Source: Paenibacillus paridis
GTDB lineage: Bacteria; Bacillota; Bacilli; Paenibacillales; Paenibacillaceae
Reading direction: 5' to 3'
Assembly: GCF_006345825.1 (NCBI RefSeq)
Contig: NZ_VCIX01000083.1
Span: forward strand, 150,292 to 214,291
Length of the DNA: 64,000 nucleotides
Shown here piece by piece: positions 35,233-42,864 of the stretch. Both the position numbers and the translations under genes were made by a program. The notes beneath the pieces are model-generated. The model had not been told where the DNA came from, did not search any database, and worked only from the letters and a program-made list of their open reading frames with translations. Positions within the stretch are counted from its first letter, which is position 1; each line of letters starts with the position of its first letter.

Positions 35233-37467
35233 GTGAGCAATAACTATTATACATTTCCGATCGGCGTCCGGAACGGCGAGGTTCCGTTTGCCCCGCTTGC
35301 CGAGGCCAAAACAAGCATCCAGCTTGTCGGCAACAGCGAGAAGGACGCCGGATTTTTCCGCGGCTTGGAGCAGTATGGCATCTCGCTCAATCGACCGCAA
35401 ATCGCTGCCGTCCGGCACAACGGCGGACCTGCGCTAACGTTAGCTGGGGCTGGATCGGGCAAAACCTCCGTTCTCGTATGCCGGACGGCTTACCTGCTTG
35501 CGATACACGGCGTGCAGCCCCAGCAGATTTTGCTGATGACCTTCTCCAAGAAAGCGGCAGACGAAATGCGCAGCCGCATCCGGTCTCTTCCTATGCTTAA
35601 TCCGCAAGCGGCTAGCGGCGTAGAGGCTCGCACATTCCACTCGTTCTGCCTCCAACTGCTCCGAGGACGCGGCTACCGCCAGGGCATACTTGGCGAAACC
35701 GGACAAAAGCATATTTTTTTCAAACGGCTGATGCGCGAGCTGCTGCTTCAGAATGAATACGAGCCCGAAACGCTGCTGGCCCAGCTTTCTGCCATTAAGC
35801 TGCAGATGATCAATATTAGCGACCTTCCATCCTCCACAACGGAGGAGCGCGAGCTTAAGCTGCTCTTCACCCGTTACGAGAAATGGAAGCAGGACATGGA
35901 CAAGCTGGACTACGATGACCTGCTTCTCGAGGCTTATAAGCTCTTAAAAGACGATAGCGAACTGCTGGCTTCGCTCCAACAGAGATTTCAATATGTGATG
36001 ATCGACGAATTTCAAGACACGAACCAAGTTCAGTATGTGCTTGTGCAAATGCTTGCCGATAAACATCGCAATCTTATGGTTGTCGGCGATGATGACCAGA
36101 CTATCTATTCCTTTAACGGGGCCAAAAATGATTATATCCTGAATTTCGAGCACCAATATCCGGGAGCAGCTACCTACGTTCTCGATATCAATTATCGCTC
36201 AACAAGCACCATTGTAGGACTTGGCAATGCCATCATTCAATATAATAAACTCCGCAAAGAGAAGACGCTGCTTGCAGTCAAGCCAAAAGGCTCAAATCCC
36301 TCTTATGCGCGTCTCAAAACGACGCAGGAGGAAGCCAAGCTTATTGCAGACACCATAACATTGCAAACCGAACAAGGCAAACGGTCTTACGGGGATTTTG
36401 CGGTACTTTTCCGCACAGCTAGCAGCAGCCGGGCGCTTGTCGAGCTGCTGCTAACCAGAGAACTGCCCTTCATCGACTTCGGAGATGGTCAGCTCTTCTA
36501 TGACCAGTGGGCGATAAAACCGTTGCTCGCACATCTCAGGCTAGTGCAGGACCGGCGCAATTTCGACGCAATGGAGATTTTGCTGCCTTCGCTCTACGTC
36601 AACCGTGAGCAGGCCATGGCTTTTATCTGGAACCAGGATAAGCTACGCGCGAAGAAGTGGCCGCTCATCCATCTGCTTGAATTTCCACAGCTGAAAGAGT
36701 TTCAGAAGGACAAAATCAAAGAACGCATTAAGCTGATTAAAGCATTAGCTGATTTAAAGCCCGCTGCAGCTATTATGGAGCTTCGGCAAGCCTTTTATGA
36801 CCAATACCTTGAAACCAGCAAGCGCCATGAAATGACGGAGCATAAAGAGGGCTTAAAGGAAGTGCTAGACGAATTCGAGGCTGCGGCTAGCGTTTACGAT
36901 ACGATTGAGGCTTTCCTCGCCTACATTGATGATATTACAGACAAGCATACAGCTGTTCAGCAGCTCCGCAAGCATGACCATCAACGGAGCTCCGTTTCGC
37001 TTATGTCGATCCACAAGTCCAAAGGGCTTGAGTTTCCGGTCGTATTCGTCATCGGCGCCTCGGAAGGCATATTGCCGCACAGCTCTGCGCTTGCAGCCGA
37101 TAAACACAGCGACCGCAGCTCTATCCAGACCGGGGACGATGCCCTTGCGGAAGCGCTGGAGGAAGAGCGCAGACTCGCCTATGTTGCCGTAACGCGAGCA
37201 CAGGAGGAGCTGTATGTCAGCTCCCCTGCGCTCTATCGCGGCAAGCCTGCCGAGCTGTCGCGATTTATTCGGTCCGCTTTTATGAACGGCCAAGAAGAGG
37301 ATGCTCAATCCGAATCCGCTCTGGCCTGGCTGTGCACAAGCGACAGCTGCCAAGTATGGCAGCGTATCATTACGTATGAGGATTCGCAGGCAGAATCCCG
37401 ATTATGCCCTTTATGCCAATCCAAAATGGAGCAGGGAACGAAGCTGCTTCCGAAAAAAAAGAGCTAA
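35233..37467 (+). CDS. yjcD: UvrD/Rep-family ATP-dependent helicase, YjcD type
   Basis: 744-residue superfamily 1A helicase. Motif I AGAGSGKTSVL (about 71-81), motif II DEFQDTN, motif III GDDDQTIYSFNGA, motif V SIHKSKGLEFP, motif VI AVTRAQEEL all intact. The C-terminus carries CTSDSCQVWQR and CPLC about 20 residues later, a likely zinc ribbon absent from UvrD and PcrA. Length and tail fit B. subtilis YjcD, whose role is undefined. Start is GTG behind GAAGGTG. The N-terminal ~50 residues before motif Q are unusual. Confidence 0.88.
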   Translation: MSNNYYTFPIGVRNGEVPFAPLAEAKTSIQLVGNSEKDAGFFRGLEQYGISLNRPQIAAVRHNGGPALTLAGAGSGKTSVLVCRTAYLLAIHGVQPQQILLMTFSKKAADEMRSRIRSLPMLNPQAASGVEARTFHSFCLQLLRGRGYRQGILGETGQKHIFFKRLMRELLLQNEYEPETLLAQLSAIKLQMINISDLPSSTTEERELKLLFTRYEKWKQDMDKLDYDDLLLEAYKLLKDDSELLASLQQRFQYVMIDEFQDTNQVQYVLVQMLADKHRNLMVVGDDDQTIYSFNGAKNDYILNFEHQYPGAATYVLDINYRSTSTIVGLGNAIIQYNKLRKEKTLLAVKPKGSNPSYARLKTTQEEAKLIADTITLQTEQGKRSYGDFAVLFRTASSSRALVELLLTRELPFIDFGDGQLFYDQWAIKPLLAHLRLVQDRRNFDAMEILLPSLYVNREQAMAFIWNQDKLRAKKWPLIHLLEFPQLKEFQKDKIKERIKLIKALADLKPAAAIMELRQAFYDQYLETSKRHEMTEHKEGLKEVLDEFEAAASVYDTIEAFLAYIDDITDKHTAVQQLRKHDHQRSSVSLMSIHKSKGLEFPVVFVIGASEGILPHSSALAADKHSDRSSIQTGDDALAEALEEERRLAYVAVTRAQEELYVSSPALYRGKPAELSRFIRSAFMNGQEEDAQSESALAWLCTSDSCQVWQRIITYEDSQAESRLCPLCQSKMEQGTKLLPKKKS

Positions 37468-37485
37468 GGAGAGCAAAGTAACCTC

Positions 37486-38472
37486 ATGAGTAACACATAT
37501 GAACAGCTGTCTCCGTATCTTAAATTGGCAGATGCCGTCATCATCACCGATGAAGCGCATCATATCATAGCCGTAAATCCCGCTTACGAGAAAATTACAG
37601 GCTATGTTACAGAAGAAATCATCGGTAAAAGAGCTAGTATTTTAAGAACATCCTATACGCCGAAGGAGACGCACGACCAGATGAAGGCTGCTTTGAAACA
37701 GGGCTCCCCTTGGTCCGGCGTATTTACAAACCGTCGCAGGGACAGCAGCGTGTGGCATTCCTCGATTACAATCACGCCGCTGGAATCCACCGGAGCCGTT
37801 TACTATGTCGGCGTTTTCCGTGAGCTGGAGAAGCTGAAAAGCGGCTTTTATTTGCCGGAGGAACGAATCAGCTCCATTCAAAGCTCCATGCTGAAGGTGC
37901 TTGCGATCTCCTGTGAAATTCGCGACCCCGGCATCGAGCAACATCTCGTCCGTGTGCGGGATCTTACCGAGCGGCTCACGCATTTCCACAATGAACGGCT
38001 GCAGCTTGGCTGGCCGGAGGAGCTAGTAAACCGGATCGCGCATTCCAGCATCTTGCATGACATCGGCAAATCCGGCATTCCCGAAGGCATTTTATACAAG
38101 CCAGGGCCGCTCGCTTATTATGAGCGCAACATTGTCGAGATGCATACCCAAATCGGCGTAGACATTATTGACAAAATCTATGCCGAGCTTAATGATGATT
38201 TATTTAACCAAGAGCTGGAGCTAGGCAAAAATATTATTTTGTACCATCATGAAAAATGGGACGGCACCGGTTATCCTCACCAGCTCTCCGGAGACGGCAT
38301 CCCCATCGAGGCTCGAATTGTTAGCGTCGTCGATGTATTTGATGCCTTAACCAGCACGCGTCCCTACAAAGAAAAATGGTCCGAAGAAAGAGCGCTTGCC
38401 TATCTATCCGAGCAGCGAGGGCAACACTTCGATCCTGAGCTTGTCGATTCGTTTCTTGCTCTTATCCAATAA
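37486..38472 (+). CDS. PAS plus HD-GYP cyclic-di-GMP phosphodiesterase-like protein
   Basis: 328 residues, cytosolic. PAS domain residues ~8-115 (AVNPAYEKITGYVTEEIIGKR), then an HD-GYP domain from ~140: metal ligands in HDIGKSGIP (about 193-201), HH followed by EKWDGTGYP (about 250-260), and RPYKEKWS at the end. HD-GYP proteins hydrolyse c-di-GMP; the HHE-DG-GYP core is intact, so activity is likely. It follows the helicase by 18 bases with a distant AAGGAG site and may share its transcript. Ends with a terminator. Confidence 0.9.
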   Translation: MSNTYEQLSPYLKLADAVIITDEAHHIIAVNPAYEKITGYVTEEIIGKRASILRTSYTPKETHDQMKAALKQGSPWSGVFTNRRRDSSVWHSSITITPLESTGAVYYVGVFRELEKLKSGFYLPEERISSIQSSMLKVLAISCEIRDPGIEQHLVRVRDLTERLTHFHNERLQLGWPEELVNRIAHSSILHDIGKSGIPEGILYKPGPLAYYERNIVEMHTQIGVDIIDKIYAELNDDLFNQELELGKNIILYHHEKWDGTGYPHQLSGDGIPIEARIVSVVDVFDALTSTRPYKEKWSEERALAYLSEQRGQHFDPELVDSFLALIQ

Positions 38473-38478
38473 AACCAA

Positions 38479-38516
38479 GAACCATTAGCAGCAATAGCGG
38501 CTAATGGTTCTTTTAT
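38479..38516. terminator. terminator between HD-GYP and lipoprotein genes
   Basis: Arms GAACCATTAGC (38479-38489) and GCTAATGGTTC (38500-38510), followed by TTTTATTT on the plus strand. It sits at the convergent ends of both genes and overlaps the lipoprotein stop side. Confidence 0.85.
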
Positions 38517-39079
38517 TTGGATGCACGTTCTATGATGGCTTCGATGCGGGATATTCTCTCTGGGTCGCGTGGCATGCCGCTTCGAAGGTTAACCAGAAAA
38601 AAGCCCTCCACTTCCTTAAAACTCATATATTCCTCTGTTGGATGATCAGCCGCCAGATCCAAATATCCTCCCGAGAGCCCAATGCTTGCCATAGCTTTCA
38701 TCGCGTCTTCCGGATAAGCAAAATCATGGACAAGCGCAATGGATAATTGCTTCGCTTTTCCTTTGGCAAACGTCACTGTTACAATTCCAGCCTTCGTGTC
38801 ATAAGCTTGAGCCTCCGTTTGCTCGGTCATATCGACGTCACGTGAGCGTTCAACCGCCGGCTTATCAAACAGGCGGTCGAGAGTTTCCTCATCCTTATCC
38901 AAAAAGTCTCGGAATTGGATGAGCGGTGGAGGATCACTTGTCGGAGTGACGAATCCTTTACGCTCGGGAAGTTCTGTTGATGCCAAAGACAGCAGCGGAG
39001 CCTGCGGTTCATGATGCCCGTCCTTCGAGCAGGCGGATAATACGATCAAGATAGCCACAGCTACCCCTATTTTTTTCAT
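38513..39079 (-). CDS. putative lipoprotein, function unknown
   Basis: 188 residues. Signal peptide with lipobox LSAC (MKKIGVAVAILIVLSACS), so anchored outside the membrane. The mature part has alternating beta/alpha pattern with no recognised domain: a DUF4309-like beta-hairpin fold is conceivable from KGKAKQLSIALVHDF and RLFDKPAVERSRD, but I am not sure. Promoter not identified. Single gene between terminators. Confidence 0.75.
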   Translation of the reverse strand: MKKIGVAVAILIVLSACSKDGHHEPQAPLLSLASTELPERKGFVTPTSDPPPLIQFRDFLDKDEETLDRLFDKPAVERSRDVDMTEQTEAQAYDTKAGIVTVTFAKGKAKQLSIALVHDFAYPEDAMKAMASIGLSGGYLDLAADHPTEEYMSFKEVEGFFLVNLRSGMPRDPERISRIEAIIERASK

Positions 39080-39114
39080 GGTAATCTCCTATGACGGCAA
39101 CCCAGAATAGATAC

Positions 39115-39165
39115 AAAAAGAGACCTTCCCCTGAGTAGAAGTTTCTACCCGGTAGACGGCCTCTA
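39115..39165 (-). terminator. terminator after ferritin gene
   Basis: Outer arms AGAGACC/GGCCTCT (one bulge) with an inner TAGAAGTTTCTA hairpin; TTTTTGTATC follows on the minus strand. Confidence 0.75.
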
Positions 39166-39195
39166 ATTGGCTTATTTCATAATAGTGAATGAGCC

Positions 39196-39699
39196 TTATA
39201 GTGCTGGAGCCGTAAACGAGCGACCAGCAAACTCGGCATCCAGCATATAGAAGGCATTGCTGTCTTTGTCGATCCGCTTTAACTTATGAATAATATTATC
39301 GAATAGCGCTTCTTCTTCTACCTGCTCATCAATGAACCATTTGAGGAAGTTGATTGTGGCATGCTCGCGATCGCTAATCGCCAAATCAGAAAGATTGTAG
39401 AAGCGTTTTGTATTTTGCTGTTCATGTCCATAGCCTTGCTCAAATGTATCCAAAATGGATGCATATTCGTTATTCGGCTCTCCAAGAGCGGATAGCGTGG
39501 CGCGACGGCCGCGGTCATTCAGGAATTTGTAAATTTTCATAGCATGGAAACGTTCTTCCTCCGCTTGCACGATGAAGAAATTAGCGAATCCGTCAAGACT
39601 TTCGCCGGAGCAATAAGCTGCCATGGCAAGATACACATGCGCTGAATAAAATTCAAAATTCATCTGTTCGTTTAATGCTTCTGCTAGTCCATCATTCAT
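39196..39699 (-). CDS. ftnA: bacterial non-heme ferritin
   Basis: 167 residues, four-helix ferritin that oxidises and stores iron in a 24-mer shell. Ferroxidase ligands are visible: Glu in FEFYSAHVYL (about 16), EEERFHAMK (about 48-56, Glu and His), and QVEEEALFD late in the sequence. Residue pattern fits FtnA, not bacterioferritin (no heme Met) and not Dps. GAGGTG site before ATG. No Fur or PerR box was seen directly upstream. Neighbouring genes also concern metal status (Fur-controlled DUF1450 gene upstream). Confidence 0.93.
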   Translation of the reverse strand: MNDGLAEALNEQMNFEFYSAHVYLAMAAYCSGESLDGFANFFIVQAEEERFHAMKIYKFLNDRGRRATLSALGEPNNEYASILDTFEQGYGHEQQNTKRFYNLSDLAISDREHATINFLKWFIDEQVEEEALFDNIIHKLKRIDKDSNAFYMLDAEFAGRSFTAPAL

Positions 39700-39742
39700 G
39701 CTCGTGCACCTCAGCTTTCCTAGATTGTACTTATTCTAACAT

Positions 39743-39771
39743 AAAAATAAAGAACGGCAAATGCCGTTCTT
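39743..39771 (-). terminator. terminator after DUF1450-like gene
   Basis: Nine-base arms AGAACGGCA/TGCCGTTCT (39751-39759, 39762-39770), 2-base loop, then TTATTTTTAT on the minus strand. Confidence 0.85.
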
Positions 39772-39794
39772 GTAAATGTAACCATTTTATTTGA

Positions 39795-40016
39795 TTATCC
39801 GATCATCTTCTTCAGTCGCTTATAAAGCTTCTCGGCCGACGGCGCGCTAACCGTCTTCGACTTAATGACGACAAAACACTCCAGCCTGCAGGTTTTGCAA
39901 TCGCCAAGGCAATCGCTTTTCTTCTGCTTGATATCCGGATATCGATTTTTCATAGCCTTATAAATCGGTTCTGAGCCATTTTTCAAATTACGTTTGCAAT
40001 ACTTGATCTTCTTCAT
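39795..40016 (-). CDS. DUF1450 (YuzB-like) small Cys protein, Fur-controlled
   Basis: 73 residues, MKKIKYCKRNLKN...; conserved cysteines at 7, then CLGDC and CRLEC spaced like the YuzB/DUF1450 family, probably a metal or Fe-S binding site. The frame extends to a TTG at 40037, but the ATG at 40016 has GGGGTGG 5 bases upstream. A near-consensus promoter with a perfect Fur operator precedes it, so it should be made under iron limitation. Function unknown; an Fe-S or iron-sparing role is inference. Confidence 0.8.
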   Translation of the reverse strand: MKKIKYCKRNLKNGSEPIYKAMKNRYPDIKQKKSDCLGDCKTCRLECFVVIKSKTVSAPSAEKLYKRLKKMIG

Positions 40017-40059
40017 CCGATCCACCCCGCAGCGCAACGAAGGATTAACTACCTACTTG

Positions 40060-40088
40060 ATGATAATGATTATCATCCCCGTTGTCAA
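40060..40088 (-). promoter_or_regulatory. Fur-controlled promoter of the DUF1450-like gene
   Basis: TTGACA (40083-40088), 17-base spacer, TATCAT (40060-40065) on the minus strand. The palindrome TGATAATGATTATCA at 40061-40075 is a perfect 7-1-7 Fur box covering the -10 and most of the spacer. The -35 overlaps the stop codon of the Ctp protease gene. Confidence 0.88.
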
Positions 40089-41509
40089 CTGCGATTTTTA
40101 AGAAGCTCCACGCCTTTGATCAATTGGCTGTCCTCACGTCCAAGCTTCTCGCGAAGCCGCTCCAGAAGCTGATAGCCCGTCTTGTCGTTAAAGCTGCCTG
40201 TCGCCTCCAGTTTTTCTGCCTTCTGGAACTCGCTTAGCGCCTCCGCCGTTTTTTCATCGAACATCCCCTCTTGGCCGTTTGGCGCGTAGCCAAGCTCCTT
40301 AAGCATTTGCTGAAGCGTCTTCACGTCCTCGCCGTAGCTTCCGACCTTCATATCTGTACCGATTGCAAGCGGCCTGAGCTGCGTAAAGGCAGGCAGGGCA
40401 ACAGCAACGTCCGGCGATACCCCCTGCTTATTGATCCAGGTGCCATTAGGCGTCTTCCACTGCGCTTCCGTAAGGCTTAAAACAGAGCCATCCTTAAATT
40501 GATTAAAGGCCTGTACAACGCCTTTGCCATACGTTTTCTCGCCGACAACTACAGCTCCCGCAGACTCTTTCAGGGCAGCCGTCAGCACCTCGCTCGCGCT
40601 AGCCGATTGTCCATTCACGAGGACAACAATCGGGATCGTCCATTCCTTCTCTTGCTTAGACTTATACGTAATGGTCTGGCGTTCGTTTTTGTAAACAACG
40701 TTCAGAATAACTTTATTTTTCGGTATCAAAGTGCTTGCGATTTTGATTGTCGGCTGCAGCAAGCCTCCGGGATTGGAACGCATGTCCAGCAAAAGGCCTT
40801 TAAGCGGCTCTTTCTTCTGAAGCTCCTCAAGGGCAGCCGTAAATTCTTCAGCTGTCTTCTCCGCAAAACGGCTGATCGTCACATGGCCGATTCCGCCTTC
40901 AAGCAGCTCAGACGTAACCGTATGGATCGGTATCGCTTCGCGCTTTAGCGTCAAGGCAATCAGCTCGGTTTGACCTGGCCTTTGAATTTGAAGCGAGACT
41001 GAGGTTCCTTCTTCTCCTCTAATGAGTGCAATCAGCTCATCATACGATTTGCCGCTAAGCTTCTGACCATCTACCGAGATAATTGTATCGCCCATCAACA
41101 AGCCTCCACGCTCGGCTGGGGCGCCCTTCGTAATCGCGGAGATGACGAATTGCCCCTCCTCCTCGCGGGTTTCTACGCCGATACCGTAGATCTGACCTTC
41201 GTAAGATTGGGTGTAAGCATCCCCTTTCTTCTCCGTTAAATAACGGGAATAAGGGTCCTCCAATGATGCAACCATGCCCTCTGCCGCTCCGTTAATGAGC
41301 TTGCTAGCTTCGGCTCCGTTCAAATAATCCTTCATAATTTTGTTATAGGATACCGTAAATTGCTTAAATACCGGCTCTGTGAGCATCGGATAGCGATTTC
41401 CCATCCAAAAAACCCCAAGCGCGAAGCCAATCACGGTAAACAATACAGCACCCATCACGCAGAGAGTCACAAACCGTTGTTTTGCAGCCGCTGATGTAAA
41501 ATCGTTCAT
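40085..41509 (-). CDS. ctpB: carboxyl-terminal processing protease (S41) with PG-binding domain
   Basis: 474 residues. Membrane anchor at 14-36, PDZ domain (about 95-185, DTIISVDGQKLSGKSYDEL), S41 catalytic domain with Ser in GQSASASEVLTAAL (about 302-315) and the partner Lys in GEKTYGKGVVQ (about 325-335), then a peptidoglycan-binding domain (about 385-450, VKTLQQMLKELGY). This matches Bacillus CtpA/CtpB; CtpB cleaves SpoIVFA to time sigma-K activation. Which of the two this is remains open. The ATG has TAGGAGATG upstream. A tandem hairpin repeat begins 19 bases before the start. Confidence 0.92.
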   Translation of the reverse strand: MNDFTSAAAKQRFVTLCVMGAVLFTVIGFALGVFWMGNRYPMLTEPVFKQFTVSYNKIMKDYLNGAEASKLINGAAEGMVASLEDPYSRYLTEKKGDAYTQSYEGQIYGIGVETREEEGQFVISAITKGAPAERGGLLMGDTIISVDGQKLSGKSYDELIALIRGEEGTSVSLQIQRPGQTELIALTLKREAIPIHTVTSELLEGGIGHVTISRFAEKTAEEFTAALEELQKKEPLKGLLLDMRSNPGGLLQPTIKIASTLIPKNKVILNVVYKNERQTITYKSKQEKEWTIPIVVLVNGQSASASEVLTAALKESAGAVVVGEKTYGKGVVQAFNQFKDGSVLSLTEAQWKTPNGTWINKQGVSPDVAVALPAFTQLRPLAIGTDMKVGSYGEDVKTLQQMLKELGYAPNGQEGMFDEKTAEALSEFQKAEKLEATGSFNDKTGYQLLERLREKLGREDSQLIKGVELLKNRS

Positions 41510-41527
41510 CTGTTCATCTCCTACAAA

Positions 41528-41634
41528 GTTTTGTGAAGCAAAACTTACTTCGAAAGCATACGCTTAGTTTTACGAAGCAAAACTTACTTCGAAAGCATAC
41601 GCTTAGTTTTACGAAGCAAAACTTACTTCGAAAG
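41528..41634. repeat. tandem 39-bp hairpin repeat, 2.75 units
   Basis: Units at 41528-41566, 41567-41605 and a 29-base partial at 41606-41634, nearly identical. Each holds two pairing possibilities: GTTTT/AAAAC around ACGAAGC, and CGAAG/CTTCG. Between divergent ctpB and HAD genes; on the ctpB side it starts 19 bases before the start codon. Related, degenerate units lie at 7736-7820. Confidence 0.85.
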
Positions 41635-41724
41635 AACGCGCACGGTCTTGAATGTGCGGTTCTTTTTAGCTACAATCAACCTAATCTTAAATATAAAGAG
41701 CAAGAGAGGAGCTTCACCGCAAGC

Positions 41725-42531
41725 ATGTACAAACTAATCGCTATTGATGTTGACGACACTTTATTAACCGATAACCTGACGGTAACCGAAGGTACGAAGC
41801 GCGCGATGGAGGCTGCGATCGCACAAGGCGTAACCGTTACGCTGGCAACTGGCCGCATGTTCGCTTCCGCCCAAAAAATCGCTAAACAAATTGAACTCAA
41901 TGTTCCTATTATTACTTATCAAGGAGCCCTCGTCAAAACTCTGCTGGACGGACAAGTCCTGTATGAGAGAAACGTACCGGTCGATGCCGCCAAGGAGCTT
42001 CACGCCTACGTCGAAGCTAATGGCCTCCACCTGCAGCTGTATGTCAATGACGAGCTATACGGAACAGAAGACAACGACAAAATAAAAGCATACTCCAAGC
42101 TTTCCAATATTCCTTATAAAATAGAACCAGATTTTAATAAATTGCTCGATTTTCCAATGAATAAAATGCTCATTATCGATGACCCAGCAAAGCTGGATAT
42201 CATTGCCGAGGAACTTAAGCTCCTGATTGGCGACCGGGTCCATATCACGAAATCAAAGGCGCATTATTTGGAATTCATGCATAAGGAAGGCACAAAAGGA
42301 CATGCCCTCCGTTTTATGGCCGAGCATTTGGGCTGCAGCATGGATCAAACGATTGCGCTTGGCGATGCGTGGAATGACAATGAAATGATCCTTGCCGCAG
42401 GCCTTGGCGTTGCGATGGGCAACGCTATTCAGTCGCTCAAGGATATCGCCGATTATGTAACGCTGTCCAACAATGAAGAAGGCGTTCGACATGTCATCGA
42501 GAAGTTTGTGCTTGAAGCACCGACTGAATAG
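41725..42531 (+). CDS. HAD-superfamily Cof-type phosphatase
   Basis: 268 residues, cytosolic. Motif I IDVDDTLLTD (about 6-15), motif II TLATGRMFAS (about 42-51), Lys and motif IV GDAWNDNEMI (about 212-221). Cof-like enzymes act on sugar phosphates, nucleotides or FMN/pyridoxal-P. The frame stays open through the upstream repeats to 41533, but the ATG at 41725 with GAGGAG 13 bases upstream gives the normal family N-terminus MYKLIAIDVDDT. Ends in a terminator. Confidence 0.92.
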   Translation: MYKLIAIDVDDTLLTDNLTVTEGTKRAMEAAIAQGVTVTLATGRMFASAQKIAKQIELNVPIITYQGALVKTLLDGQVLYERNVPVDAAKELHAYVEANGLHLQLYVNDELYGTEDNDKIKAYSKLSNIPYKIEPDFNKLLDFPMNKMLIIDDPAKLDIIAEELKLLIGDRVHITKSKAHYLEFMHKEGTKGHALRFMAEHLGCSMDQTIALGDAWNDNEMILAAGLGVAMGNAIQSLKDIADYVTLSNNEEGVRHVIEKFVLEAPTE

Positions 42532-42556
42532 CCGAACCTCATCAATAACGAAACAA

Positions 42557-42592
42557 AACAGCCCCTTCGCCGGAAGCGAACGGGCTGTTGTT
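42557..42592 (+). terminator. terminator after HAD phosphatase gene
   Basis: AACAGCCC/GGGCTGTT with inner TTCGC/GCGAA (about 42557-42589), ending TTGTTAT. Confidence 0.8.
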
Positions 42593-42614
42593 ATAAACGA
42601 AGGAGCATACGCGA

Positions 42615-42803
42615 ATGAATTGTCCATTATGCGGCGAGCCAAACCATTGCGGAATAAAAGCCGTCAAAGAAGATCAAGCGAATTGCTGGTGCTTTTACGA
42701 AAAATTCCCTCAAGAGCTTCTCCAGCAGCTTCCAGACGAGCAACGCAACAAGGCCTGCATCTGCAAGTCCTGTCTGGATGCCTTCCAAGCTTCACGTAAG
42801 TAG
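42615..42803 (+). CDS. cysteine-rich CWC family protein
   Basis: 62 residues with the CWC family pattern CPLCGEPNHC, CWCF, CICKSCLD: eight Cys likely binding one or two zinc ions. Short, cytosolic. Its function in bacteria is not known. Located just after the HAD gene and its terminator, so it is transcribed from within that gap. Ribosome binding site AAGGAG about 7 bases upstream. The stop lies 3 bases before a long inverted repeat. Confidence 0.8.
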   Translation: MNCPLCGEPNHCGIKAVKEDQANCWCFYEKFPQELLQQLPDEQRNKACICKSCLDAFQASRK

Positions 42804-42806
42804 CCT

Positions 42807-42863
42807 TTGCAGTCAGATTCTGCTCATAAATGCATCTCATGAAATCAAAGAATCTGACTGCAA
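42807..42863. repeat. 15-bp perfect inverted repeat between CWC and GGDEF/EAL genes
   Basis: Arms TTGCAGTCAGATTCT (42807-42821) and AGAATCTGACTGCAA (42849-42863), 27-base interior. No T-run in either direction. It fills the gap between the converging stop codons, so a T-less bidirectional terminator or transcript-end stabiliser is likely. Confidence 0.65.
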
Positions 42864-42864
42864 G

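Noticed and set aside
41528..41634. CRISPR array
   Set aside because: Units abut directly with no spacers, and there are no cas genes.
41533..41724. N-terminal extension of the HAD frame made of repeated MKQNLLRKHTLSFTK-like units
   Set aside because: It is the 39-bp repeat array read as protein (39 is divisible by 3, so the frame stays open). The normal HAD start is at 41725.
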